Assembly (NCBI RefSeq): GCF_014873495.1
Contig: NZ_JADBGF010000001.1
Coordinates: forward strand, 8,804,001-8,868,000
Length of the DNA: 64,000 bases
Direction of reading: 5' to 3'
Origin: Streptomyces stelliscabiei
Lineage (GTDB): Bacteria; Actinomycetota; Actinomycetes; Streptomycetales; Streptomycetaceae
The notes under the pieces: generated by a model
Database searches by the model: none
Told to the model about the DNA's origin: nothing
The model's input: the letters and a program-made list of their open reading frames with translations, nothing else
Shown here: one piece after another, positions 33,289 through 43,650 of the stretch
Position numbering within the stretch: position 1 is the first letter of the stretch
Layout of the letters: every line of letters starts with the position of its first letter
Made by a program: the position numbers and the translations under genes

Positions 33289-34518
33289 ATGACAGTGGCG
33301 AAGACGCCCGGCCACGGCCCGCTCGCCGGTGTGCGCGTGGTGGAACTCGCGGGCATCGGCCCGGGACCGTTCGCCGCCATGCTCCTCGCCGACCTCGGCG
33401 CCGACGTCGTCCGCGTCGACCGGCCGGGCGGCACGGGCCTCGCCGTGAACCCCCTGTACGACGTCACCAACCGCAACAAGCGCTCGGTGGTCGTCGACCT
33501 GAAGTCCCCGGCCGGCCCGGACCTCGTCCTCGACCTGGCCGACCGCGCCGACATCCTGATCGAGGGCTACCGGCCGGGCGTCGCCGAGCGCCTCGGTGTC
33601 GGCCCCGAGACCTGCCACGCCCGCAACCCGCGCCTCGTCTACGGCCGGATGACCGGCTGGGGCCAGCAGGGCCCGCTCGCCCGGCGCGCCGGGCACGACA
33701 TCGCCTACATCGCCCTGACCGGCACCCTCGGCATGATCGGTGCCCCGGACACCCCGCCGCCCGCCCCCGCCAACCTGCTCGGCGACTACGCGGGCGGCTC
33801 CCTCTACCTCGTCGTCGGCGTCCTCGCCGCCCTCCACCACGCCCGTGCGACCGGCGCCGGCCAGGTCGTGGACGCGGCCATCGTCGACGGCACCGCGCAC
33901 CTCTCCGCGATGATCCACGGCATGCTCGCCGCCGGCGGCTGGCAGGACCGCCGCGCCGCCAACCTCCTCGACGGCGGCTGCCCCTTCTACGGCACGTACG
34001 AGACGGCCGACGGCCGGTACATGGCCGTCGGCGCGCTTGAACAGCAGTTCTACGCCGAGTTCGTCGACCTCCTCGGCATCGCGGACCGGGCCCCGGCCCG
34101 CAAGGACGTGGCCGCCTGGGGCGAGCTGCGCGAGAGCGTCGCGGCCCGCTTCAGAAGCCGTACGAGGGACGAGTGGACGGCCGTCTTCGAGGGCTCCGAC
34201 GCCTGTGTGGCCCCGGTCCTGTCGCTGAGCGAGGCCCCGCACCACCCGCACCTCGCGGCCCGGGGCACCTTCACCGACTTCGGCGGCATCACCCAGCCCG
34301 CCCCCGCGCCCCGTTTCTCCGCCACCCACACCTCCGTCCGCGGCGGACCGGCACAGCCGGGCGCCGACACCGCCGACGTGGCCCACGACTGGGGCATACC
34401 GGGCCTGTCGCAGAACGCCTCCGTCGGGGACGGCCCGGCGCCGGACGCCTCTCCCGCCGGTGCCTTCCCGCCGGCCGGCGCCTCCCCGTCGGACGCGTCC
34501 GCCGAGGACACCGCCTGA
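33289..34518 (+). CDS. CaiB/BaiF CoA transferase, alpha-methylacyl-CoA racemase-like
   Basis: 409 residues of class III CoA-transferase fold. GPLAGVRVVELAGIGPGPFAAMLLADLGADVVRVDRPGG is the family start. His in RRAGHDIAYIALTG and Asp in LLGDYAGGSLYL correspond to the acid/base pair of M. tuberculosis alpha-methylacyl-CoA racemase, so racemisation of 2-methylacyl-CoAs is more likely than CoA transfer. The last ~45 residues are low-complexity Ala/Pro/Ser. It lies 46 bases before fadA and on the same strand, consistent with feeding branched-chain acyl-CoA into beta-oxidation. Confidence 0.88.
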   Translation: MTVAKTPGHGPLAGVRVVELAGIGPGPFAAMLLADLGADVVRVDRPGGTGLAVNPLYDVTNRNKRSVVVDLKSPAGPDLVLDLADRADILIEGYRPGVAERLGVGPETCHARNPRLVYGRMTGWGQQGPLARRAGHDIAYIALTGTLGMIGAPDTPPPAPANLLGDYAGGSLYLVVGVLAALHHARATGAGQVVDAAIVDGTAHLSAMIHGMLAAGGWQDRRAANLLDGGCPFYGTYETADGRYMAVGALEQQFYAEFVDLLGIADRAPARKDVAAWGELRESVAARFRSRTRDEWTAVFEGSDACVAPVLSLSEAPHHPHLAARGTFTDFGGITQPAPAPRFSATHTSVRGGPAQPGADTADVAHDWGIPGLSQNASVGDGPAPDASPAGAFPPAGASPSDASAEDTA

Positions 34519-34564
34519 CACCGGCCCCCGGGCCGTACCCTCCCGCACTGGAAAGGCCAGACTC

Positions 34565-35779
<1,215 letters not shown>

Positions 35780-35807
35780 GACGGCCGGCGGATCACGCGT
35801 CGCCGAC

Positions 35808-35876
35808 GCACGACGCGGATCGCACGACGCGGATCGCACGACGCCGATCGCACGACGCCGATCGCACAACGCGATC
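35808..35876. repeat. Five-copy 14-bp tandem repeat between fadA and fadB
   Basis: GCACGACGCGGATC at 35808 and 35822, GCACGACGCCGATC at 35836 and 35850, then a 13-base diverged copy GCACAACGCGATC at 35864. The units come in two identical pairs, pointing to stepwise duplication. They lie between co-directional genes and carry no start codon or terminator. Confidence 0.95.
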
Positions 35877-35921
35877 ACCCGACCCAAGACTTCTGCGGAA
35901 AGACTCTACGGAGACCCTGTC

Positions 35922-38096
35922 ATGACACAGAGCACCACCATCCGCTGGGAACAGGACCGCACGGGCCTCGTCACCCTCGTCATCGACGACCCGAACCAGT
36001 CCGCGAACACCATGAACCAGGCGTTCCGCGACTCCCTCGCCGTGACCACCGACCGGCTGGAGGCAGAGAAGGACAGCATTCGCGGCGTCATCATCACCTC
36101 CGCCAAGAAGACCTTCTTCGCCGGCGGCGACCTCCGCGACCTCATCAAGGTCACCCCCGAGACCGCGCAGCAGCTGTTCGACGGCGGCCTGGAGATCAAA
36201 CGCAACCTGCGCCGCATCGAGACCCTGGGCAAGCCCGTGGTCGCGGCCATCAACGGCGCCGCCCTGGGCGGCGGTTACGAACTGGCCCTCGCCTGCCACC
36301 ACCGCGTCGCCCTCGACGCCCCCGGCTCGAAGATCGGCTGCCCCGAGGTCACCCTCGGCCTGCTGCCCGGCGGCGGGGGCATCGCCCGCACCGTACGCCT
36401 GCTGGGCATCGCCGACGCCCTGCTGAAGGTGCTGCTGCAGGGCACCCAGTACAGCCCGCACCATGCCCTGGAGAACGGCCTGATCCACGAAGTGGCCGCC
36501 ACGCAGGACGAGTTGATGGACAAGGCCCGCGCCTTCATCGACGCCAACCCCGAGTCGCGGCAGCCCTGGGACCAGCCCGGCCACCGCATCCCGGGCGGCA
36601 CCCCCGCCCACCCCAAGTTCGCGGCGAACCTGCCCGCCTTCCCCGCCACGCTGCGCAAGCAGACGAACGGCGCGCCCTACCCGGCCCCGCGCAGCATCCT
36701 CGCCGCCGCCGTCGAGGGCGCCCAGGTCGACTTCGAGACGGCCCAGGTCATCGAGGCGCGCTACTTCGTGGAGCTGGCCGCCGGGCAGACGTCGAAGAAC
36801 ATGATCCAGGCCTTCTTCTTCGACCTCCAGGCCGTCAACTCCGGCGCGAACCGCCCCCAGGGCATCGAGCCGCGCCAGGTCCGCAGGGCCGCCGTCCTCG
36901 GCGCCGGGATGATGGGCGCCGGCATCGCGTACTCCTGCGCCCGCGCGGGCATCGACGTCGTCCTGAAGGACGTGACGCCCGAAGCGGCCGCGAAGGGCAA
37001 GGAGTACTCGCGGAAGCTCTGCGCCAAGGCGGTCGCCAAGGGCCGGACCACGCAGGAGAAGGCCGACGCGCTCCTCGCCCGCATCACCCCGACCGCCGAC
37101 CCGGCCGACCTCGCGGGCTGCGACGCCGTCATCGAGGCCGTGTTCGAGAACACCGAGCTGAAGCACAAGGTCTTCCAGGAGATCGAGGGGGTCGTGGCAC
37201 CGGACGCGCTGCTCTGCTCCAACACCTCCACCCTCCCCATCACCGAGCTGGCCGAGGGTGTCGTCCGCCGGTCCGACTTCATCGGCCTGCACTTCTTCTC
37301 ACCCGTCGACAAGATGCCGCTCGTCGAGATCATCAAGGGCGAGCAGACGGGAGAGGAGGCCCTGGCCCGCGCCTTCGACCTGGTCCGCCAGATCAGGAAG
37401 ACCCCGATCGTCGTCAACGACTCCCGCGGCTTCTTCACCTCCCGGGTCATCGGCCACTTCATCAACGAGGGCGTCGCGATGGTGGGGGAGGGCATCGAGC
37501 CCGCCTCCGTGGAACAGGCGGCTGCCCAGGCGGGCTACCCCGCCAAGGTCCTCTCCCTCATGGACGAGCTGACCCTCACCCTGCCCCGCAAGATCCGCGC
37601 CGAGTCACGGCGGGCCGTGGAGGAGGCGGGCGGCACGTGGGTGGAGCACCCCGCCGACGCGGTCATCGACCGCATGGTCGACGAGTTCGCCCGGCCCGGC
37701 CGCAGCGGTGGCGGCGGCTTCTACGACTACGGCCCCGACGGCCGGCGCGCCAAGCTCTGGCCCGGCCTGCGCGAACACTTCACCAGGCCCGGGTACCGGA
37801 TCCCCTTCGAGGACATGCAGGAACGCATGCTCTTCGCGGAGGCCCTGGACACCGTCCGCCTCCTCGAAGAGGGCGTCCTGACCTCCGTCGCCGACGCCAA
37901 CATCGGCTCCCTCCTCGGCATCGGCTTCCCCGGCTGGACCGGCGGCGTCCTCCAGTACATCAACGGCTACGAGGGCGGCCTCCCCGGCTTCGTGACCCGG
38001 GCCGAAGAACTCACCGCCCGCTACGGCCCCCGCTTCACCCCACCGGCCCTGCTACGGGAAAAGGCCCAGAGGGGAGAACCCTTCACAGACGCGTAA
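35922..38096 (+). CDS. fadB: 3-hydroxyacyl-CoA dehydrogenase / enoyl-CoA hydratase fusion
   Basis: 724 residues. N-terminal crotonase domain (residues ~1-290): oxyanion-hole segments TFFAGGDLRDL and INGAALGGGYELALACHHRVA, with catalytic Glu in GCPEVTLGLLPGGGG. NAD-binding HAD domain from ~residue 325 (AAVLGAGMMGAGIAY; HFFSPVDKMPLVEII contains the catalytic His; NDSRGFFTSRV). C-terminal HAD domain 510-724. It performs hydration and oxidation of enoyl-CoAs in beta-oxidation. Start ATG 35922 has CGGAG 8 bases upstream. It probably shares a transcript with fadA and the racemase-like gene. Confidence 0.95.
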   Translation: MTQSTTIRWEQDRTGLVTLVIDDPNQSANTMNQAFRDSLAVTTDRLEAEKDSIRGVIITSAKKTFFAGGDLRDLIKVTPETAQQLFDGGLEIKRNLRRIETLGKPVVAAINGAALGGGYELALACHHRVALDAPGSKIGCPEVTLGLLPGGGGIARTVRLLGIADALLKVLLQGTQYSPHHALENGLIHEVAATQDELMDKARAFIDANPESRQPWDQPGHRIPGGTPAHPKFAANLPAFPATLRKQTNGAPYPAPRSILAAAVEGAQVDFETAQVIEARYFVELAAGQTSKNMIQAFFFDLQAVNSGANRPQGIEPRQVRRAAVLGAGMMGAGIAYSCARAGIDVVLKDVTPEAAAKGKEYSRKLCAKAVAKGRTTQEKADALLARITPTADPADLAGCDAVIEAVFENTELKHKVFQEIEGVVAPDALLCSNTSTLPITELAEGVVRRSDFIGLHFFSPVDKMPLVEIIKGEQTGEEALARAFDLVRQIRKTPIVVNDSRGFFTSRVIGHFINEGVAMVGEGIEPASVEQAAAQAGYPAKVLSLMDELTLTLPRKIRAESRRAVEEAGGTWVEHPADAVIDRMVDEFARPGRSGGGGFYDYGPDGRRAKLWPGLREHFTRPGYRIPFEDMQERMLFAEALDTVRLLEEGVLTSVADANIGSLLGIGFPGWTGGVLQYINGYEGGLPGFVTRAEELTARYGPRFTPPALLREKAQRGEPFTDA

Positions 38097-38119
38097 GCCC
38101 TCCGGGCGGGGCGCGTCGT

Positions 38120-38316
38120 CCGGCTGCGGCCCGGTGGGGGTTGCTCGCGCGATTCCCCGCGCCCCTAAAAACCCAGGCCCTGGCGGGCCTGAAACAGCCG
38201 AGGCCATGGCGGGCTCAGAACAGCCCAGGCTCCGCGGCCGTAAGGCAGTGGGCGCAGCCCCTGCTTTTCAGGGGCGCGGGGAACTGCGCGAGAAGCCCCA
38301 CCGGGCCCGCAGCCGG
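38120..38316. repeat. Long inverted repeat with ~51-base arms
   Basis: Arms at 38120-38170 and 38265-38316 are nearly exact reverse complements, including CCCCGCGCCCCT / AGGGGCGCGGGG and TCGCGC / GCGCGA parts and the flanking CCGGCTGCGG / CCGCAGCCGG. The 94-base interior holds a further short repeat (CAGGCC-TGGCGGGCCTGAAACAGCC and a diverged copy). These bases match sequences commonly dispersed between Streptomyces genes. It lies between the convergent fadB and MerR genes and can form a large cruciform or RNA hairpin. Confidence 0.85.
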
Positions 38317-38389
38317 GGGTCGAAGGGGCGCAGCCCCTGGGGATGGGACGGGTAGGGGCTGCCGGGGCGAAACACCCCCCGGCAGCCCC
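38313..38389. repeat. Dispersed intergenic element, copy 1, with terminator hairpin
   Basis: Begins GGGGGTCGAAGGGGCGCAGCCCCTGG, with GGGGC-GCA-GCCCC hairpin, then GGGACGGGTAGGGG, and ends in GGGGCTGCCGGGG (38355-38367) pairing with CCCCGGCAGCCCC (38377-38389), 13 perfect pairs. A second copy of the same modules is at 49363-49464. Acts as a likely terminator for fadB and MerR. Confidence 0.8.
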
Positions 38390-38396
38390 CACCCCC

Positions 38397-39140
38397 TCAA
38401 GACTCCACCACCCACCCCCGCAACTCCTCCGTCAACGACCGCTGAAAGGTCGTCAACAACGCCTGCACGACCAGCGGTTGCATACGTCCCGACAGCGACC
38501 GCGCAACCTGCGCATCCCGCCCCGCCACCGCCTCCCGGAACAACCGAGACAACTCCCCCGCGGCAGCACGCGCATACTCGATCAACACACCCCGCGCCGC
38601 GAGAATCGACTCCTCGGACAGGGGCACATCGAGCAGCTCCACCCCGAGCCGCAACAACCCCACATCCACCCGCAGAGCGTCCCCGTCCCGCTCGACCACC
38701 CCCATCGCGAGCAGCCGCTCCACCTCCGCCTCCCCCAGAGCCCGCCCGGCCCGCCGGTCCAGCTCCTCCCGCGTCACCGTCTCCACCGCGTCCGGCGCCC
38801 ACGACGCCACCACCGCACGCTGCAGCGCGAGATCGCGCGGCGTGAGATCCGCCGGCAGCCGGCCCAGATACCGTTCGACGGCCGCGAGGGTCATGCCCTG
38901 CCGCTGCAGCTCCTCGATCAGCGCGAGCCGCGCGAGGTGATCCCGCCCGTAGTGACCGACCCGGCGGGGCCCGATCACCGGCGGCGGCAACAGCCCCCGG
39001 GTGCCGTAGAAGCGGACCGTGCGCACCGTGACTCCCGCCCGCGCGGCCAGCTCGTCGACGGTGAGAACGATCTCTCCGGCGCCCTCGACGGCGCCCTCGC
39101 CGGAGCCGCCGCCGGCGCTCTGCGCGGTGTCGGTGGTCAT
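38397..39140 (-). CDS. MerR-family transcriptional regulator
   Basis: 247 residues. After a Gly-rich start, residues ~26-95 carry the MerR winged helix (VLTVDELAARAGVTVRTVRFYGTRGLLPPP, GPRRVGHYGRDHLARLALIEELQRQGMTLAAVERYLG). The C-terminal domain is helical, without the metal-binding cysteines of MerR/SoxR, so the ligand is probably organic. ATG 39140 lacks an RBS; GATACT lies just upstream on the minus strand, so the transcript may be leaderless. Divergent from the macro-domain gene with 78 bases between. Confidence 0.87.
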   Translation of the reverse strand: MTTDTAQSAGGGSGEGAVEGAGEIVLTVDELAARAGVTVRTVRFYGTRGLLPPPVIGPRRVGHYGRDHLARLALIEELQRQGMTLAAVERYLGRLPADLTPRDLALQRAVVASWAPDAVETVTREELDRRAGRALGEAEVERLLAMGVVERDGDALRVDVGLLRLGVELLDVPLSEESILAARGVLIEYARAAAGELSRLFREAVAGRDAQVARSLSGRMQPLVVQALLTTFQRSLTEELRGWVVES

Positions 39141-39218
39141 GCACAGCAGTATCGCTGTCGCACCCGTGCCGTGACATCCGGACGGCCGATTGTCAGTACC
39201 ACCCCGTACGGTGGCGTC

Positions 39219-39698
39219 ATGTCGGGGATCACCTACGTCCGCGGGGACGCCACCACGCCGCTGGGCAAGGGCGTCAAGATCATCGCGCATGTCTGCAACG
39301 ACATGGGCGGCTGGGGCAAGGGCTTCGTCCTCGCCCTCTCCCGCCACTGGCCGGAACCGGAGGCCGCCTACCGCGCCTGGCACCGCGACCGGGCGCGCAA
39401 CGACTTCGGACTCGGTGCCGCCCAGTTCGTGCGGGTGGGCCCGTACACGTGGGTGGCGAACCTGATAGGCCAGCACGGCACCCGCACCGGCAGCAAGGGC
39501 GCACCCGTCCGGTACGAGGCCATCGACACCGCCCTCGGCCTGCTCGCGGACAAGGCCCTGGAGCTGGAGGCCTCGGTCCACATGCCCCGTATCGGCTGCG
39601 GGCTCGCGGGCGGCACATGGTCCCGGGTGGAACCGCTGACAGCCGACCGCCTGGTGCGCCGCGGGATACCGGTGACGGTGTACGACCACGGGGACTGA
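39219..39698 (+). CDS. Macro-domain protein (Poa1p-like ADP-ribose phosphatase)
   Basis: 159 residues of macro fold: ITYVRGDATTPLGKGVKIIAHVCNDMGGWGKGFVLALSR, LGAAQFVRVGPYTWVANLIGQHGTR and 'VHMPRIGCGLAGGTWSRVEPL'. HVCND and GCGLAGG are the ADP-ribose-binding loops of the Poa1p-like group, which removes the phosphate from ADP-ribose-1''-phosphate or reverses ADP-ribosylation. Cytoplasmic. TACGGT six bases before ATG 39219 suggests a leaderless start. Confidence 0.9.
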   Translation: MSGITYVRGDATTPLGKGVKIIAHVCNDMGGWGKGFVLALSRHWPEPEAAYRAWHRDRARNDFGLGAAQFVRVGPYTWVANLIGQHGTRTGSKGAPVRYEAIDTALGLLADKALELEASVHMPRIGCGLAGGTWSRVEPLTADRLVRRGIPVTVYDHGD

Positions 39699-39749
39699 AC
39701 CCGGGCCGGGGCGCGATACCGCCGGGACGCGAGCGGGTAGGGCACCCGT

Positions 39750-40226
39750 ATGGAACTGCTCCCGATGGACATCGGCCCGCTCAACCCGGTCGTCGCGGAA
39801 CTCGTCGTCGCGGCGCTGCTGTTCGCCCTGGTGTTCCTCTTCTTCGTCCGGCTCGTGCCCCGGGTCCAGCGGGTCCTCGACGAACGGGAGGCGGCGACCA
39901 AGGGAACCGAGGCGCAGGCGGAAGCCCTGCGGGAGGAGATCCGGATCAAGCGGGCGGAGGTGGCGCGGACCCTGGCCGAGGCCCGTCACGAGGCAGCCCG
40001 CATCCGTCAGCGCGCCCACGAGGAGGGTGCCGCCCTGATCGCCGAGGCCCGCGCCGACGCCCACCGCGAGGCCACCACCCTCCTCGCCGAGGGTCGCGCC
40101 CGCCTCGGCGCCGACCGTGCCAGGGCCGAGGCCGAACTCGGCGTCCACGTCTCCGCGCTGGCCTCGGACCTCGCCGGCAGAATCATCGGCGAACCGGTCG
40201 AGGCGGAGGTCCAGCCGCGCCCCTGA
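39750..40226 (+). CDS. Orphan ATP synthase F0 subunit b-like protein
   Basis: 158 residues with the F0-b plan: one N-terminal membrane helix (residues ~15-36, LVVAALLFALVFLFFVRLV), then PRVQRVLDEREAATKG and a long charged coiled coil with Ala/Glu/Arg heptads to ~residue 135. It lies outside any atp operon. It could be a second stator-like subunit or a membrane-tethered coiled coil used elsewhere. It sits 51 bases after the macro-domain gene on the same strand. Confidence 0.8.
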   Translation: MELLPMDIGPLNPVVAELVVAALLFALVFLFFVRLVPRVQRVLDEREAATKGTEAQAEALREEIRIKRAEVARTLAEARHEAARIRQRAHEEGAALIAEARADAHREATTLLAEGRARLGADRARAEAELGVHVSALASDLAGRIIGEPVEAEVQPRP

Positions 40227-40300
40227 GGCTCACGGCCCTGCGAGCGGCTCCTTTCGGCCACAGGCGTGGCCGAAGCCCCGCGAACCCCAATGATGCCTCT

Positions 40301-40329
40301 TTTGCACGGGAGTTGACCGCAGTACCGTC
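40301..40329 (+). promoter_or_regulatory. Promoter of the S15 peptidase gene (probably leaderless)
   Basis: TTTGCA (40301-40306) and TACCGT (40324-40329) are 17 bases apart, and ATG 40335 follows after 5 bases, so transcription probably starts at the codon. Confidence 0.5.
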
Positions 40330-40334
40330 CGCGC

Positions 40335-42299
40335 ATGCCGATACCTGTGCGACGCACACGCTTCACGACCTGGAGATCGCTCGCGACGGCGGTCACGGCC
40401 GCCGCCCTCACCGCCTCGTTCCTCACCCCGGCGGTCGCCGGCACCCCGGCCCCCCGGAAGAGCGAACCGGTCTACTCGTACGACAAGGCCATCCGCGAGG
40501 CCGTCTGGGTGGACACCGGGCTCGACGGCGACCGCGACGGGAAGAAGGACCGGGTCGCCGTCGACATCGTCCGTCCGAGCGAACCCGCCCGGCGGGGCCG
40601 CAAGATCCCCGTGATCATGGACGCCAGCCCGTACTACTCCTGCTGCGGACGCGGCAACGAGAGCCAGCGCAAGACGTACGACGCCCACGGGAACATCGTC
40701 CAGACACCGCTGTTCTACGACAACTACTTCGTGCCCCGCGGCTACGCGTTCGTCGCCGTCGACCTCGCCGGCACCAACCGCTCCGACGGCTGTGTGGATG
40801 TCGGCGGCCGCTCCGACATCCAGTCCGCCAAGGCGGTCGTCGACTGGCTCAACGGCCGCGGCAGGGCGTACACCACCCGCACGGGCGGCGCGTCGGCCAA
40901 GGCCCGCTGGACCAACGGCAGAACCGGCATGATCGGCAAGAGCTACGACGGCACGATCGCCAACGGCGTGGCCGCCACCGGCGTCGAGGGCCTGGAGACC
41001 ATCGTGCCGATCGGCGCGATCTCCTCCTGGTACGACTACTACTTCGCCAAGGGAGCCCCCCTCTACGACTCGGGTCCCGAGTGGCTCTCCGACTACGTGG
41101 AGAGCCCGGGAGCCCGCGCCAAGTGCGGTCACGTCCAGCAGAAACTGGTCGACGGGGCCCCGCGCACCGGCGACCAGACCCCCTTCTGGGCGGAGCGCGA
41201 CTACGTCAGGAACGTCCGGAAGATCGACGCCAGCGTCTTCGTCGTCCACGGTCAGCAGGACCTGAACGTCCGCCCCAAGCACTTCGGCCAGTGGTGGGAC
41301 GCCCTTGCCGCGCACGGCGTCGAGCGCAAGATCTGGCTCTCCCAGACCGGCCACGTCGACCCGTTCGACTTCCGCCGCGCGGAGTGGGCCGACACCCTGC
41401 ACCGCTGGTTCGACCACGAACTCCTCGGTTACGACAACGGCATCGACGACGAGCCCATGGCCGACATCGAACGCCACCCGGACCAGTGGGAGACGTCCAC
41501 GCTCTGGCCGCCGCGCGCGACGAAGACCGCGACCCTCCGCCCGGCGAAGGGCAGCGCACCGGGCGTCGGCACCCTCGGCCTGCGCAAGCGGTCCGGCACC
41601 GAGTCCTTCACCGACGACCCGGCGCTGGACGAGACCGACTGGGCCGCGCACGTCGACAGGTCCACCCCCGACAAGGCGGGCTTCGTCACGGCTCCCCTCA
41701 CCAGGGACCTGCGGCTGTCCGGCTCCTCCAAGGTCACCGTCACCGCCACGCCCACCACCTCCGTCGCCCACCTCTCGGCGGTCCTGGTCGACCTCGGCCC
41801 GGACACCATCCGTGACTACGCGGCGGCGGGCGAGGGCATCACCACTCTCACCGAGCGCACCTGCTGGGGCCCGAGCACCACCGGCGACAGCTCATGCTTC
41901 CGGGAGACCCGGGCGAAGACGGCCGACGTGGAGTACACGATCTTCAGCCGCGGCTGGGCCGACCTCGGCAACCACTCCTCGGGCACCGGAGCCCCGCTCA
42001 CGCCCGGCACCCCGTACACGATCACGCTCGACCTGCACGCGAGCGACCACGTCGTCCCGGCGGGCCACCGTCTCGCGCTGATCGTCGCGGGCACCGACAA
42101 GGACCTGATCGACCCGCCGGCCGCCACGCCCACCCTGACCATCGACCTCCGGAAGACCTCCGCGAAGGTTCCGCTGGTCGGCGGTGCCGCCGCCTTCGAG
42201 AGGGCGACCACCGGCGCCACGGCCACCCCGGGGGCCACCGTGCTCGACGGCGTGCGCGACCCGGGCCGGGCCGCGCGCGTGCCCGGCGGTACGGCGTGA
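40335..42299 (+). CDS. Secreted Xaa-Pro dipeptidyl-peptidase (S15 family)
   Basis: 654 residues with signal peptide (WRSLATAVTAAALTASFLTPAVAG, cleaved ~residue 36). The alpha/beta-hydrolase core has nucleophile Ser in GKSYDG, Asp in HGQQDLNV and His in QTGHVDPF, matching the PepX catalytic triad. The C-terminal ~200 residues form the jelly-roll PepX_C domain (WAAHVDRSTPDKAGFVTAPLTRDLRLSGSSKVTV). It removes X-Pro dipeptides from extracellular peptides. It overlaps the next gene by four bases (GTGA), so both peptidases are made together. Confidence 0.93.
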   Translation: MPIPVRRTRFTTWRSLATAVTAAALTASFLTPAVAGTPAPRKSEPVYSYDKAIREAVWVDTGLDGDRDGKKDRVAVDIVRPSEPARRGRKIPVIMDASPYYSCCGRGNESQRKTYDAHGNIVQTPLFYDNYFVPRGYAFVAVDLAGTNRSDGCVDVGGRSDIQSAKAVVDWLNGRGRAYTTRTGGASAKARWTNGRTGMIGKSYDGTIANGVAATGVEGLETIVPIGAISSWYDYYFAKGAPLYDSGPEWLSDYVESPGARAKCGHVQQKLVDGAPRTGDQTPFWAERDYVRNVRKIDASVFVVHGQQDLNVRPKHFGQWWDALAAHGVERKIWLSQTGHVDPFDFRRAEWADTLHRWFDHELLGYDNGIDDEPMADIERHPDQWETSTLWPPRATKTATLRPAKGSAPGVGTLGLRKRSGTESFTDDPALDETDWAAHVDRSTPDKAGFVTAPLTRDLRLSGSSKVTVTATPTTSVAHLSAVLVDLGPDTIRDYAAAGEGITTLTERTCWGPSTTGDSSCFRETRAKTADVEYTIFSRGWADLGNHSSGTGAPLTPGTPYTITLDLHASDHVVPAGHRLALIVAGTDKDLIDPPAATPTLTIDLRKTSAKVPLVGGAAAFERATTGATATPGATVLDGVRDPGRAARVPGGTA

Positions 42300-43567
42300 G
42301 GGCCCGGATCGCGGCGCTGATCGCCACCGCCCTCGCCGCACCCCTGCTGTCGACGCCCGCGTACGCGACGGACACCGCCCCGCCGCGCACCGGGTTCGAG
42401 CGGTCGGGCGGCGCCCGCTGGACCACTCAGCCCGAGGAGCAGGAGTTCCTGGCCGCCGTCGACCGGGCGAGCGACCGTGTGGCGCTCGCCCGGATCGGCA
42501 CGACCGGGCAGGGCCGCCCGCTCCAGCTCGTCCGCGTCGGCGCCCGGTCCGCCTCGCGCACGGTCCTGCTCATCTGCAGCCAGCACGGCGACGAGCCCTC
42601 GGGCCGCGAGGCCTGCCTCACCACGATCCGTGACCTGGCTCGGTCCGGGGACGAGCGGACCCGGCGGCTGCTGCGGTCCACCACCGTTCTCGTCGTCCCC
42701 ACGGCCAACCCCGACGGCCGGGCCGCCGACACCCGAGGCAACGCCGACGGCGTCGACATCAACCGCGACCACCTCGCCCTGCGCACGGCCGAGGCACGGG
42801 CGCTCGCCACCGTCCAGCGCGACCACGCACCCGACGTCGTCTACGACCTGCACGAATACGGTGCCACACCCCAGTACTACGACAAGGACCTCTTCGACCT
42901 CTGGCCCCGCAACCTCAACACCGACGCGGCCGTCCACGCCGAGGCCCGCACCCTCTCCCTGGACCACGTGCGCCCGGCCGCGCGGGCGGCAGGCCACTCG
43001 ACCGGCACCTACGGCATCTGGACCGACCCGGTCACCGGCGACCCGATCCGTCAGGTCGCCGGTGACGGCCAGGAACGCATCCTGCGGAACATGTCCGGAA
43101 TCAAGCACTCGGTCGGACTGCTGATCGAGAGCCGCGTGGAACCGGCGGCAGGCGGCACCGAGGGACCGGCCAACCACCTTCGCCGGGTGAACTCGCAGCT
43201 CGCGGCCCTGAAGGGGCTGTTCGCCTTCGCCGGTGAACGCGGCCGACGGGTCGACCGGGTGACCGGCGCGGCCCGTCTCGCCGGCCTGCGCGACACCGGC
43301 CCGGTCTACGTCGGCGGCGCCGACAACGACCCGGCCGAACCCGCCGAGGTGATCCAGGACCCGCCCTGCGGCTACCGGCTCACCGAACACCAGTACGAAG
43401 AGTTCGCGGACGAGCTGGCCCTGCACGGCGTCCGCGTACGGCCCGAGGGCGACGGCGACGGCGTACTCGTACCGCTGCGCCAGCGGCTGCGGGCGCTCGT
43501 GCCGCTGTTGCTCGACGAGCGGGCGCCGTACCACCTGACGGAGGGAGTGCCCGACACCACCTGTTGA
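42296..43567 (+). CDS. Secreted M14-family zinc carboxypeptidase
   Basis: 423 residues with signal peptide (RIAALIATALAAPLLSTPAYA). Zinc ligands His and Glu are in SQHGDEPSGREA, and the third His is likely in VYDLHEYG; VVPTANPDGR and the catalytic Glu in LLIESR follow the M14 plan. The C-terminal ~110 residues (PCGYRLTEHQYEEF and after) are an extra domain seen in larger Streptomyces members. It trims C-terminal residues from peptides outside the cell. Start GTG 42296 overlaps the S15 stop. Confidence 0.9.
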   Translation: MRARIAALIATALAAPLLSTPAYATDTAPPRTGFERSGGARWTTQPEEQEFLAAVDRASDRVALARIGTTGQGRPLQLVRVGARSASRTVLLICSQHGDEPSGREACLTTIRDLARSGDERTRRLLRSTTVLVVPTANPDGRAADTRGNADGVDINRDHLALRTAEARALATVQRDHAPDVVYDLHEYGATPQYYDKDLFDLWPRNLNTDAAVHAEARTLSLDHVRPAARAAGHSTGTYGIWTDPVTGDPIRQVAGDGQERILRNMSGIKHSVGLLIESRVEPAAGGTEGPANHLRRVNSQLAALKGLFAFAGERGRRVDRVTGAARLAGLRDTGPVYVGGADNDPAEPAEVIQDPPCGYRLTEHQYEEFADELALHGVRVRPEGDGDGVLVPLRQRLRALVPLLLDERAPYHLTEGVPDTTC

Positions 43568-43650
43568 ACAAGAAAGTGTCGAGGTCACATGTGATAGGCG
43601 TTCCTGGGCAGGAGAGGGTCAGTTCCAGCCACTCTTGAAAGGTTCCACCT

